This document shows, in pieces, positions 11,401-21,831 of a DNA stretch of 64,000 nucleotides. The notes beneath the pieces were generated by a model that was not told where the DNA came from, did no database searches, and saw nothing but the letters and a program-made list of their open reading frames with translations. Positions within the stretch are counted from its first letter, which is position 1; the number at the start of each line of letters is the position of its first letter. The position numbers and the translations under genes were made by a program. The stretch comes from Mycoplasma sp. OR1901 (lineage in GTDB: Bacteria > Bacillota_I > Bacilli_A > Mycoplasmatales > Metamycoplasmataceae): contig NZ_CP054666.1 in NCBI RefSeq assembly GCF_013348745.1, positions 868,001-932,000 of the forward strand. Direction: 5' to 3'.

Positions 11401-11570
11401 GCCCTTAAATATAGATCTTTATCTATATTTTCTTGAGACTTTATCCTATCCTTAGTTCTTAAAAATATGTTTTTTACTTGCTTTTTGTAAGCAGCCATAT
11501 TACCTGAACTTTGGGGTAAAATATTATCAAATGACTCGCCATATCAATTATAAAGTTTTAAATCTTCCAT
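8451..11570 (-). CDS. MalF-type sugar permease with a ~590-residue N-terminal helical extension
   Basis: A single open frame of 1039 codons. Residues about 20-590 are almost entirely Lys/Glu-rich helix, predicted cytosolic coiled coil, with no hydrophobic segment. From about residue 597 on the protein is a MalF-type permease: a first hydrophobic pair (about 600-645), a further helix near 665, then the conserved core ending with the EAA loop IYEAGSVDGARGAQLFRYL (about 922-940). Normal MalF proteins are about 300-515 residues, so more than half of this protein is an extra domain. The start ATG 11568-11570 lies 2 nt after the stop of the preceding gene. No stop or frameshift separates the halves. 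What the helical part does is unknown; a scaffold or cytoskeletal tether is possible. Confidence 0.92.
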
Positions 11571-11572
11571 AA

Positions 11573-12097
11573 TTATCTGCTTCGTCCTTTGTGTATTTTA
11601 TATCATTCATAATAGTGAAATTTTCTATCAATATGGTATTTTAGCATAAACACAAAAAGTGTCATTGCCATTACTCCTGATAAAAATGAAGCAAAGATAC
11701 CTACCCAGAATTGAAATTTAGTATATTGACTAGTTTGTGCAGATCCTCCGTAAAAAGGCATTCCGACAAAAGTTATAAATACTAAAATTCAAATTATAAA
11801 GAATAGATATCCTGCTTTAATTTTATTTTTTAAAAGTAATATATATACCAAGAAAAATACTATCACGAATGAGTTTGCAATGTAAGATATTATCGTTTTC
11901 ATTGCTAATTGTGAAACAAGTTTACTTATTTCTTCTTCATTATTTTTTGATTCAATTTTTTTAACAAATTCTTCGTTAATACCGTAACCAAAAGGTATTA
12001 AAACTCAAATTAGTAAAGCAACTGATAATAATGCTATTAATGAAATGAAAATATAAAATTGTTGTTTATTAATATTTGTCTTGTATTTTTGATACAT
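11573..12097 (-). CDS. Small membrane protein in the sugar importer operon
   Basis: 174 residues with about four hydrophobic segments (near 15-37, 66-88, 92-112, 125-150) and a His/Arg-rich cytosolic C-terminus. Family not recognised. It lies 2 nt downstream of the binding-lipoprotein gene and 2 nt upstream of the MalF fusion gene, so it is part of the transport operon. Confidence 0.78.
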
Positions 12098-12099
12098 AC

Positions 12100-14580
12100 T
12101 TATTTTTGAGCTGGTTTTTTAGCATCGAACACAACTGTTAATGATGCTTTACCTTGAATTGCTGTTGCTATTTGAGTGAATAAGTAATCTAAATGATCTT
12201 CAAGTTTTGCAACAAGGTCTTCTTTGCTGTTTACTGAACCTTTAATTTCTTCTAATTTAACTTTGTTACCGATTGTTTTTTCGTTTCAGTTTCCTCATAC
12301 TTGACCAAATTGAGGGTTTGAGTTATCGATACGTCTTTCTTGAGTTGATAAGATACCAATTCCACCATTTTTAATTGTTTCTGATGATGCAACAACTTTA
12401 AGAACTTTATCAACACTTTTTAGTTTGTTGTATTCATCTGTTTTTGTTGTAACTTCATCAAATGTAACATCAGAAGGTGTACCATCAGCTTTAACCATTC
12501 TTCCGCTTTCGTAAATTCCTGCTGTCGCAGATCTTACTCTAGCAACGTTTTTATAGTTAGCTAAGTATCCGTTTACTGCTTTTTTAATTTGTTCAGCATC
12601 TACTGGTGTATTTGCAACATCTGCTGAAAATTCTTTAGCTTTTTCAACAATACTATCAACATAAGCATCTAATTCTTCTTTATTATTAATGATGTTAACA
12701 AATGCTGCAATTAATGCTTCTTTTTCGTCACCATTATCTCCGTATGCACCGAAAATGTATCTTTCTACTTTTCTAACGTGTCATGAGTTTTGACCTTCCA
12801 TTAAATCAGCGTATTTAGGATCTGTAATCTTAGAAAGACCACCTTTAACAATTTGTTCTCCAATTTGTCATACTTGACCATTTCCTGATAATTGATCTAA
12901 TTTATTTAAGCCAAGAATAGCTGCAAGTGCATTTCTTAAAGCAAATGAATCTTCTAAACTATTGTTAAGAGTTGTGAATTGTTCCTCTGTCATTTGTTTA
13001 GGTTTAACATTAAAGTTTCCTTTTTGATCATCTGCTTTTGTTGCGTGTTCTTCAGGTGTTATTAATTGGTAACTAGATTTAGGAGATTTATTAGCATCGT
13101 TTAAAGGTTCGTTATTGTTTTCAATACTTCATGTATTACCTAATAAGCTACTTTTTGCTAATTTAGCAATTGGTTGTACAACTTCTTCGTATTTAGTAAT
13201 TAATGCTTCAAAATCAGCAAAACCTAAATCTGTAGCAAATTTAGAGATCGCAGCATTTTTCTCTACGTTTTGTGCCGCATAAGCTGCTTGAACTTTTTTA
13301 CGTTCTTCTTTAGCAAAAGGAATCTTAGAATCTCTTTCGAAGTATCTTAAGTATGGTTTTGTTTTGAAAATAATTTTAATTAATTCAACAATAGCATTTT
13401 TTCTGTCTTCTGAAACACCATTATTTCTAGCATTAATTGCGTATGATCATGATCCTGAAGCTTGTAAATATTTATATTCATCTTTTGTATTTACAACGTT
13501 AAAGAATGATTTAGCTTTTGCTGTTGATTGAGCATTTTGAATATCTCATGTACCAACTAAAGCAAAATTAATTTTTCCTTCTTTCATTAATCTAAATGAA
13601 ATGTTTTGAGCATTACCTACATCACTACCTAAGAATGAAACTAAGTCAGCTTGTGAAATACCTTTTTTACCAAAAACTGTTTCAGCATATTGAACTGTAT
13701 CTTTTTTATATGCAGCTTCGTAAATTGGTCATAATAAATCACCAACAACTTCAAGAGCTTTTTTAAATTGAGGGTGGAATTCATCTTTTTTCATGAACCC
13801 TGAAGAAACTTCATTATTTTTTGAATAAAGAATTTTTGACATTAAGTATGTAGATTTTTCACCGTTTGTAACTGCATCTTCTTGTAATTTATCAAAAACC
13901 CCACCAAAGATTCCGTTTCCGAATCAGAAGTCTTGAATTCTTAATAAAGCTTGACCACTAGAAACTAATTCTGCTAATGTATCTGTATTAACATTTTTTA
14001 AGATATCTCTAGCTGCATTTTCGTCTAATGCAGAAGCCATAACAATACCTTCAGCATTATGTCTTAAAGCTAAAAGTTTTTTAACTGTTCCTGCAGCTGC
14101 GTCATCTCTAACAACACCTTCTACAGTACCGAAATCTTTCATTTCTTTTTTCTCTTCTTCAGATGTAACACCTAATTGTGTTGCAAGTTCATCAAATAAA
14201 GTTGGTGAGAATTCATCAATTTCAGCTAATGAACCTGTTTGAGCTGTACTTGTAATTCTATCGTTAGGTGCATAGAATAAATCAGGAACTTGATCATCTG
14301 TTAAACCTTGAGTACCGAAGTCAAGAGCACCAAAAACGTTTTTAGTAATAGTTTTAATTTTGAAACCTTTTGTTTTAGCAAATGGTGTTTCGTTAAATTC
14401 TTTAATAACTTCTTCGTAAAATTCTTTTTGAGCTCCGTCAACTGCGATAACAATATCTTTTCTGTTGGCTCATGTGTTACCGTTTGAACTTGATGTTGTT
14501 GTTGAACCACAAGCGATAACTGCTGATAAAGATGCAAGACCTCCAACTAAACCAGTTGATAATAATAATTTTCTTTTCAT
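12100..14580 (-). CDS. Sugar-binding lipoprotein of the ABC importer (MalE role, oversized)
   Basis: 826 residues. A lipoprotein signal ends at Cys24 (ACGS after a hydrophobic stretch). Residues about 38-330 have the layout of an extracellular solute-binding protein (an early IVIAVDGAQKEFYEEVIKEF strand-helix and a GTWDIQNA segment around residue 340), and the gene sits exactly where malE belongs. It is about twice the size of a normal binding protein; the C-terminal half is mostly helical with no recognised domain. Large binding lipoproteins are common in mycoplasma sugar importers. Role in maltodextrin capture is inferred from operon position. Confidence 0.85.
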
Positions 14581-14599
14581 TTTTTCTCCATTATTTTGT

Positions 14600-15055
14600 T
14601 TATTCGAACGCTAATTCATTTTTATTATAAGCGACGATTAAGAATAGGATACTTATCGGTGTTAACATTAGTAGTAAGCTTAAAACACCTATGATTGCTA
14701 TTCATTTATTAAATTCTGTTTTTTGTAATATATAAAAAACATGTATCGATAAAATAATAGCAACCAAATAAGATGTTGAATATATAGATATAAGTATTCT
14801 AGTAGTATACTCCTTCATTTTTAGAATCAATGTGCCTCAAAATTCGCTTTTGTCCACTGTATTTGCAACATTTATTATATATAACGCAAAAACAACTTGT
14901 AAGGCCAATAATACCATACTCGAAAATATAAGGAATAAATATTCTAAAATTTTTGGCTTATATTTTCTTTCTAGCGGGTATTTACCTAGAAAAAATCATC
15001 TAATCTTCGTTTTGAAGGGGATTTTTTTAACTTTATATTTATATTTCTTTTTCAT
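14600..15055 (-). CDS. Small membrane protein, first gene of the sugar importer operon
   Basis: 151 residues: basic N-terminal stretch, then three hydrophobic segments (about 42-64, 88-112, 118-143). No recognised family. It opens the importer operon and lies 19 nt before the binding-lipoprotein gene. Upstream are a palindromic hairpin sequence at 15097-15118 and the TTGATATATCAA site at 15135-15146. Ribosome site is weak (AGGA). Confidence 0.75.
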
Positions 15056-15069
15056 ATCCTATTTATAAT

Positions 15070-15075
15070 TTTATA
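15070..15075 (-). promoter_or_regulatory. Possible -10 box (TATAAA) of the sugar importer operon
   Basis: TATAAA on the minus strand 14 nt before ATG 15055; a second possibility lies 8 nt closer. Start 59 nt downstream of the palindromic site at 15135-15146. Confidence 0.4.
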
Positions 15076-15096
15076 ACAAATTTAATTGTTATGTTT

Positions 15097-15118
15097 ACAT
15101 ACAACTAAAATTGTATGT
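15097..15118 (-). promoter_or_regulatory. Inverted repeat between operator and promoter
   Basis: Perfect 8-bp arms ACATACAA/TTGTATGT (15097-15104, 15111-15118) around 6 nt. It has a T-run only on the plus strand, where no gene needs a terminator, so on the minus strand it reads more like a second protein-binding site. Confidence 0.45.
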
Positions 15119-15134
15119 TTTTTGTTATTCTAAC

Positions 15135-15146
15135 TTGATATATCAA
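15135..15146. promoter_or_regulatory. Palindromic operator candidate TTGATATATCAA (copy 1)
   Basis: Perfect 12-bp palindrome, 14 bp with its flanks (CTTGATATATCAAG), 79 nt upstream of the ABC importer operon. Identical copies at 17270-17281 and 27049-27060 precede the other two glucan units. Confidence 0.7.
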
Positions 15147-15162
15147 GATAGATTGTTTCTTT

Positions 15163-17205
15163 CTATTTTTGATCTTTTCTACCTATTAAGTAGGCTGCTA
15201 ACTTAACTCCGCCTTTACCTTGAATAAGTGTTGGGCTTTGTGTTGGATTAGATGGATCAAGTAATGATGTTTCAATATTTTTTGATAAGAATACTTCTTT
15301 TATTTCAAAATCTTTTTTAAGTCAAACATTTGAAAGTGGTTTATTGCTTCCGTTAAAGATAAATAAAACATATGTTCCATCGTGATTATCTCTTAAAACT
15401 GTTTCACTATATTTGAAATCATCTTGGTAAATATCAGGTCTTAATTGATAATCTAAAACTGTTTCAGGGTTAGCAATGTGTTCTACTTTTTGTTCACTAA
15501 CTGATGGGTAATCTTTTCTAACTTTAATTAATTTAGAAAGTAATTGGTAGAAACCATTTGGATCATTAACTAAATATTCTGTATTTCCTTCACCAACTGA
15601 AGCTTTAGGTAAGATTTGTGCACCATCTCTTTCGTCAACAAAGTAAACTTGTTTAGACATATCTCCTCAGTATCAAGGTTCACGAACGTTTGTATCACCT
15701 TCACGTTTATTTCCACCTTGCATTAATATTTCATCACCCATATAAAGAGTTGGGTATCCACCTCTTGTTAATAATGAAAATACTGCATATTCATATGCTG
15801 ATCTTTCTTGATCGCTAAGTGTATTTGGTTCAGCACCAACTTTACCATGTGATACTGTATTTCTAAAGTTAGTAATTCATCTATCAACGTCATGGTTTTC
15901 TAAGTGAGGCATTCATTCTCTTGGCTGTCCATTTTTATCTTTTAAAGCATTAAGAACATTTCTTTCATCTTCTGGACGAATGCTTACTTCGTTGTTATAT
16001 CTTCATTTTGTTCCGTCGATTAATGAACCAATAGCCATTGAATCATTTGATTTATCAAATCAGTAATCTTTAGAGAATTTTGGACCTACTCAACCTGATG
16101 GATCACCTCATCATTCACCAAACATAAATGCTTTAGTTGATGAACGTGATACACCTTCTTTTTCAGCTTCTGCATATGCTTTTTCAGCTGCTTTTCTTCA
16201 ACTTGATAATAATTTTGTAGTTGTTGAAGCACCAGATTCTTTACGTTTAAATCTATTTTCACTTTGGAAGAAGTGATAGAAAGCATCGTATCTAAATCCG
16301 TCAACACCTTTTTTAGCTCAGAAATAGTGAACGTTATTTATTTCTTCTTGTAACTTAGGTGAAAATAAGTTTAAATCAGGCATACCTGCTCAGAATTCGG
16401 CAACTCAGTGTTTGTTAGTTGTTTTAACGTCATACTCTTTACCGTCATAATCTGTGAATTTATCACCTTTTTGTAATACGTTTTTAAAGTAAGTTCTTAT
16501 ATTATCGTCGTCAATACCCTCTCTGTTTTCTCTACCACCAAAACTGTTGTAGAAGTTGTAGAAACTTTTGTATTGTGATTTATCATTTAATAATGCACTT
16601 TGGAATCATGGGTGTTCGTATGATGTATGGTTAAACGCCATATCTAATACAACTCTAATTCCGTTTTTGTGAGCTTCAATTAAGAAAGCATCAAAAGCTT
16701 CCATACCACCAAGTTCAGGTGCAACAGCTGTATAGTCAATTGCATCATATCCGTGATATGTAGAGGCTGGGAAAATAGGTGATAAATAAAGTGTGTCGAT
16801 TCCTAAATTAGTAAAATAACTTAAATTGTTTTTTAAACCAATAAAGTCCCCAATACCATCACCATTACCATCAGCAAATGAGTAAACCATTAATTGATAA
16901 ACAACATTAGATCTTTTAGCTTTTTTATTGAATGGAGCAATAGCTTTTACATTTTTAGCTTCATCAGCGTATGTAAAGTTATTTAAACTTTTTTGTTTGT
17001 TTACTTCAACAAACTTAGGGTTGTTTCAACCAATTCAATTTTTTCCAGATTCTTTTCTTCTGTTTTGAAAATCTTTTTGTTCATAAGGAACTAACTTTAC
17101 ATTCTCTTCTTTTGTTTCATTGCTAGAACAACTTAAAGAGACTAAAGTCGTAGCTGGTGCTAATAAACCAGCTGCTAAGTATAATAATTTTGTTTTTTTC
17201 TTCAT
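15163..17205 (-). CDS. Surface GH13 alpha-amylase lipoprotein
   Basis: 680 residues. A lipoprotein signal with Cys26 (LVSLSC) places it on the outer face of the membrane. The GH13 barrel follows from about residue 100: VYSFADGNGDGIGDFIG, FNHT, GFRYDAF with nucleophile Asp, FGEWWGD with acid Glu, and HLENHD with the third acid. It probably cuts starch or glycogen outside the cell to dextrins for the importer encoded immediately downstream. It is a paralogue of the cytosolic enzyme at 3692-5467. A TATAAT box lies 10 nt before the ATG and a TTGATATATCAA palindrome 48 nt further upstream. Confidence 0.93.
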
Positions 17206-17215
17206 AGTAATATAA

Positions 17216-17221
17216 ATTATA
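17216..17221 (-). promoter_or_regulatory. TATAAT -10 box of the surface amylase gene
   Basis: 10 nt from the ATG at 17203-17205; no ribosome site fits in between. No good -35 box is visible, and the palindrome at 17270-17281 lies 48 nt upstream. Confidence 0.6.
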
Positions 17222-17269
17222 GAAAATTTTATGGGTTTTTATAAAGTATAAGTGATAAAAAAAGATTAC

Positions 17270-17281
17270 TTGATATATCAA
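17270..17281. promoter_or_regulatory. Palindromic operator candidate TTGATATATCAA (copy 2)
   Basis: Same 12-mer as at 15135 and 27049, between the terminator of the sugar kinase gene and the surface amylase gene, 64 nt before the amylase ATG. Confidence 0.7.
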
Positions 17282-17295
17282 AGACTATGATATTA

Positions 17296-17318
17296 AAAAA
17301 ACACATTAAATTAATGTG
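17296..17318 (-). terminator. Intrinsic terminator of the ROK kinase gene
   Basis: CACATTA/TAATGTG stem at 17302-17308 and 17312-17318 with seven T residues on the minus strand; the stem includes the stop codon. Confidence 0.8.
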
Positions 17319-18207
17319 CTTGATCGTTAATTAAATAATATAAACCAACTAATGCTGAGTCATCACCTAGTTCATCAAAAATTAACTCTATATTGTTGAA
17401 ATGGTTAAAGTCACTCATTTTTTTAGCTTCTTCAAAAGCTTCTTTCACGAAATCACGGTTTGCTAATGCTAAGCTACCACCAACAAAAAATACTTGTGGG
17501 GCAATAATTGCAGCACTAATTGCAAACATTCTTGATAAAGCTTCTTTAGCTTCTAAAATTATTTTTTTAGAAATTTCATTTGTGTGTTCAGTATCAAAAA
17601 CATCTTTAGCATTATTCCCAATTTTATAAAATTGAGCTTTTGTACCTATACCACTTCCAGAGCAGTGTAATTCTAAAGCAAAGTTATTAATTAAGCGATG
17701 CTCACCCTCAAATTCATTTCTTGCTATAGGTAATTGAGCTATTTCTTGTGCGTAGTAGTTATTTCCGTGGAAAATTTTATTATTTATAACTAAACCTGCA
17801 CCAAAACCAGTACTAATTGTAAAGAATTGACTAACTTCAATATCTTTACCAAATTTCTTATGATTTGCTAAGGTCATAGCATTAGCATCATTTTCAAAAA
17901 CTATTGATTTTAAGTTAGTTTTAGATAATAAATAAGTCTTAACATCGAAATTTACTCATGACCCTAATAGGTTAGGACTCTTTAAAACTACACCATTTTT
18001 GTAATCACTTGGTCCTGGAATACATAAAGCAAGATGCTCGATATTGTATTCATTAACTTGGTCAACTATTCAATCACAAGTTAATTCTGCACTATTTACA
18101 TTTGTTTGTGTTTTGTTCTTTTTTAAAATTTTTGCATTTTCATCAAATAAGGCGAAACGTACATTTGTTCCACCAACGTCTACTGTTGCGTATTTTGTAT
18201 AATTCAT
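17311..18207 (-). CDS. ROK-family sugar kinase (glucokinase-like)
   Basis: 298 residues. N-terminal ATP-binding loop ATVDVGGTNVRFALFD (about 7-22), ENDANAMT (catalytic Asp near residue 107), the ISTGFGAG loop, and a degenerate zinc motif with one clear Cys (LHCSGSGIGT) instead of the usual CxCGxxGCxE. ROK enzymes phosphorylate glucose, ManNAc or fructose; next to amylases and a maltose phosphorylase, which release free glucose, glucokinase is most likely. It has its own TATAAT box 6 nt before ATG and its own terminator, so it is separately transcribed and lacks the palindromic operator. Confidence 0.88.
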
Positions 18208-18213
18208 ATTTAT

Positions 18214-18219
18214 ATTATA
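18214..18219 (-). promoter_or_regulatory. TATAAT -10 box of the ROK kinase gene, leaderless
   Basis: 6 nt before the ATG at 18205-18207, within an A/T-only stretch. Confidence 0.55.
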
Positions 18220-18246
18220 TATATTTATAATTTTATTTATAAAAAT

Positions 18247-18266
18247 AAACACATTAGCATGTGTTT
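18247..18266 (-). terminator. Intrinsic terminator of plsY
   Basis: AAACACAT/ATGTGTTT arms around a 4-nt loop, followed by a T-rich tail on the minus strand. Confidence 0.75.
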
Positions 18267-18273
18267 ATCGATA

Positions 18274-19008
18274 TTATCTTTTAATGTTTATTTTAGGTTC
18301 TGTTTTGTTTTTCATTCTTAAAATATTAGGTTTATGGAAATAAATGATTAAAAATGCTAACAGTAATGTAATTAAAGGAATAACAATATAGTAACTTGAA
18401 CTACTAATATTATTAAATATCCCAAGTGGTCCAGTAATCATCCAAGGTGTAAATAATGAAATAGATGACACAAATGAAGCAGTTATACTTGCTAATGAAA
18501 CGTATTTTTTAATGTATAAAACACCAAAATACATGATGACAAAAACTAAAAATGCAATTACATTAATACATAACAATAATCCTACGAAGTTAGCTACTCC
18601 CTTTCCACCTTTGAATTTATGAAATACAGGGAAAATATGACCTAATAAAACCGAAAACCCACCTAATGTAGGTATTAAAATTAATTTACCGTAAATTTGA
18701 TTAGAAACAACAAAAGCATTTGAAGTAGAAACATTTAATTCAATACTATTATTTATTAACTTAGCAATTCCGTATGATAACGTTATCACAATTATTGGTT
18801 TTATTATATCTGCAATTAAAATAAATGTACCAAACATTTTTCCATAAACACGCTTAGCGTTTGTTGAACCGGCGTTTTTAGAATTAAAATCTCTTAAATC
18901 TTTTTTGAAAAAATATTTACCAAGCAAGATTGATAAATTAATAGAACCAATCAAGTATCCAATTACAATAAAAAGTAAATTTGTTAATATTGCCATGTAA
19001 ATTTGCAT
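18274..19008 (-). CDS. plsY: Acyl-phosphate:glycerol-3-phosphate acyltransferase
   Basis: 244 residues, polytopic membrane protein. PlsY signatures: GSINLSILLGK, SKNAGSTNAKRVYGK (glycerol phosphate binding) and GHIFPVFHKFKGGKGVA (catalytic loop). It makes lysophosphatidic acid, the first step of phospholipid synthesis; cdsA, the next-but-one step, is at 61525-62577. Start MQIYM is supported by AAGGAG 7 nt upstream. Two inserted stretches between helices make it somewhat longer than the usual 200 residues. It is divergent from def. Confidence 0.95.
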   Translation of the reverse strand: MQIYMAILTNLLFIVIGYLIGSINLSILLGKYFFKKDLRDFNSKNAGSTNAKRVYGKMFGTFILIADIIKPIIVITLSYGIAKLINNSIELNVSTSNAFVVSNQIYGKLILIPTLGGFSVLLGHIFPVFHKFKGGKGVANFVGLLLCINVIAFLVFVIMYFGVLYIKKYVSLASITASFVSSISLFTPWMITGPLGIFNNISSSSYYIVIPLITLLLAFLIIYFHKPNILRMKNKTEPKINIKR

Positions 19009-19068
19009 TTTTTCTCCTTATTTTCGCGTAATTATTAATTATTTAATTAATTTTTCTTTAATTAATTA

Positions 19069-19074
19069 TATAAT
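19069..19074 (+). promoter_or_regulatory. TATAAT -10 box of def, leaderless
   Basis: 7 nt before ATG 19082 with no ribosome binding site. Confidence 0.6.
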
Positions 19075-19081
19075 AAATAAT

Positions 19082-19645
19082 ATGAATAAACAAAAACAAT
19101 TTGATGTAAAAATAGTTGAATTACCCGATAAGGTTTTAAGAAAAAATTCGTTAGACGTGGAATTACCTCTATCAGAAGAAAATATAGAATTAGCAGAACA
19201 AATGATCTACCATATTGATGACTCTCAAACAGAAGGAACTAAATTTAGACCTGGTGTTGGAGTAGCCGCAGTTCAATACGGAATTCTAAAAAATGCTTTT
19301 TATATTTTTATAAAAGATGAAGATGAAAAAGTTATTTTTAAAGACGTACTTTTCAATCCAAAAGTTGTATTTAAAAGTAAAGAATTAGTCGCTTTAAGTG
19401 AAGGTGAAGGATGTTTATCTGTTTCTGAAGAATGACCAAACCAAGCAGGTTATGTTCACAGAAGCAAAAAAATAATAGTTGACGCTTACAGTTATTTTGA
19501 AAAGAAATTTTTAAGATACGAAGTTACAGATTATTTAGCAATAGTATTCCAACACGAATTAGATCACTTAAACGGTATGCTTTTCATTGATCGTTTAAAG
19601 AAAAAAGAACCTTGAAAAAAACTTAAAAAATCTACTTATTTATAG
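19082..19645 (+). CDS. def: Peptide deformylase
   Basis: 187 residues. All three motifs are intact: GVGVAAVQ (58-65), EGCLSV with metal ligand Cys111, and HELDHLNG with His158, Glu159 and His162. It removes the formyl group from new proteins. An in-frame TGA at 19433 is Trp. First gene of a plus-strand group with two membrane proteins and a DJ-1-like protein; 27 nt separate it from the next gene. Confidence 0.96.
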
Positions 19646-19672
19646 CCAAATTAAATGGAAGGAATTTAAAAA

Positions 19673-20899
19673 ATGAATTTAAACTACGTTAGTTACTTTT
19701 CTGAGAATAATTCTACAGAAAAAAGTAAAGACGCAATATCTCAGATATTAGAAAAAATTAATTACTTTTTCACTAAGTTAGACGTACCTAGTTTAACATA
19801 CATAATACCAATCATGATAATTGTACTTTTTGCATTATCATTCCTTATTGGTATGTGATTAAGAACAAAATATGTTCTAGCTAAAGTTGTTGCTGTTGGT
19901 TTAACAATAGTTGGATCAATTGCAGCTGCTACAACACTACAAAACAATGAACGTTTCGTAGAATATAAGGACGCAATACCATTTGTTATTACTCTTGCAG
20001 CGTTAGGTTTCTATTGATTAATAAGAGGGATTTTATTCTCAATTACTATTACGCTACATATTTTAATGCGTTGAAGAAGAAAAAGAGTTGATAGAAAACG
20101 TAACTTCTTTAAAAAATCTACAATTAGATTATTAACTGGTGCTTCAAACATGGTAGCATCATCATTCGGTATTTTCTTATTTAGTAACGTTTTACTAAGT
20201 GCAAGTACAAAAGATAACAGTACTTCAAAAGCTAGTCAAGTTGCTGTTAAAATTATGACTGGTGGTAGAGGGGCAAGTCTTAATGGTATTGGTAACTTTG
20301 CATTATCAATCTACCAAATTGTTACTGGTGGTGATAAGTTGTTTGATGATTACGTTAATAACCCAAATAACAAAGAAATTAGAGAAAAATTCGAAAAAGT
20401 TATGGAAGGATTTACAGACACTTTAAACGATACAAATTTAAGAAATATCATCTTAAAAAATGTTGAAAAAATACCTCAAGTAAAAGAATTAAAACTTATT
20501 AACAACGAAACTGCTGCAGAAATACGTGCAAAAGTTGCTTCTGATGAACCTAGATACGCATTAGCAACTTCCGAAAAAGAAAGAAAAGAGATTGCGACAG
20601 ATTACATTGTTAAAAATATTTCAAGTATTTATGATCAATATATTCAAGATTCACTTGATAACAAATCTAAATCTATATTAAGTAATTTCTCAACTAACTT
20701 AAACAAAGATGCTAAAGCAGCAATTTCTAAAAAATTCTCTGAAATTATAGAAAAGAACGTTGAAAAACAAAATCAAGTTATTGACTTCGATAAAGTTATG
20801 AATTCAATGTTTGGAGAATTAGAAAAAAGAGCAAAAGCAAATCAACCAACAAGTAACACTGAAAAAACAGAAAGCGAAGGAAACGGAGCGACAAACTAA
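19673..20899 (+). CDS. Membrane protein of unknown function
   Basis: 408 residues. Three or four hydrophobic segments in the first 180 residues (near 43-63, 68-85, 103-130, 160-180), then a long hydrophilic helical domain (about 200-385) rich in Lys and Glu and a Thr/Asn/Glu-rich tail. Ribosome site GGAAGG. No family recognised. The next gene begins 2 nt after the stop and is also a membrane protein, suggesting that the two work together. Confidence 0.8.
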
Positions 20900-20901
20900 T
20901 T

Positions 20902-21828
20902 ATGTTTAAACCAAAACAAAATAACACTAACTCAGTTAATATGGAAACTGGACAAATACCAGTAAACCTACAAACTTCACAAATTAACAATAGTTCTATG
21001 TTTGTTGATCCGCAAAAACAATTAAACCCAGCAACATACTCAATAATTAAAAAAGAAAAAAGAATTCGTTATCTATCATTCTTTTTATGAGGAACACTTT
21101 TTCTTCTTTCTCTCATTGCTATAGGTGTTAATTATTACTTAAACACATCTGTTGACAAAAACAATGGTATTGGATGATATGTACTTATTGGTTTTATATT
21201 ATTATTATCATTTTCAGTTTCAGTAAAAAGTTTAATTAAAATTTCTGGTTGAAAAAATGTAGAAAGAAATTATAGATCAAACTATTCTAATGGTGATGCT
21301 GCTTCAAGCACAATGTTCGCAGATTTATATAAAACCTTAACATTAAAATCATTAAGATTAACTTGATTATTTGTATTTTTCGCAACATATTTCATACTAT
21401 TTAATTTAGCTATAGTAATCCTTTATTTTGGTATTAAAGATATTACAATCGGTAGACCATTTAATGAAAGTGAAACTAACGGTTCACTTAACTTCCACAT
21501 GTATGTTGACTTAGTTAAAAACTTAGATAAAACATTCGGAAACACAAAAACACTACTAGGAATTAATGGTGGTGTATTTGCCGGAATATTTGCACTTTAT
21601 TTATTTATTACTTTATACGATAAAAAAAGAATACAAGACGTTAAAGCTCAATTTGGAACAGCCGAATCTGCTATTGCAGTTATGAAATTAGTAGAAGAAA
21701 GAAGAGCTACCGAAAATAAAGCGTGAATTAAAACTTATATAATAGTATTTGTTTTAGTAGTTCTACTTCCACTTGTTTTAATAATTTATCTTGCATATAG
21801 GGGAATTATTAGAAAAGGTAAAAAATAA
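20902..21828 (+). CDS. Membrane protein of unknown function
   Basis: 308 residues. A hydrophilic Asn/Gln-rich N-terminus of about 55 residues precedes four to five hydrophobic segments (near 61-80, 92-110, 150-180, 215-235 and 276-300), with a conserved-looking amphipathic loop between the last two. No family recognised. It is translationally close to its neighbours (2 nt upstream, 3 nt downstream). Confidence 0.8.
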
Positions 21829-21831
21829 TAT

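Noticed and set aside
14832-15068. Plus-strand open frame at the start of the importer operon
   Set aside because: It is antisense to the first membrane-protein gene, lacks a ribosome site and encodes no recognisable protein.
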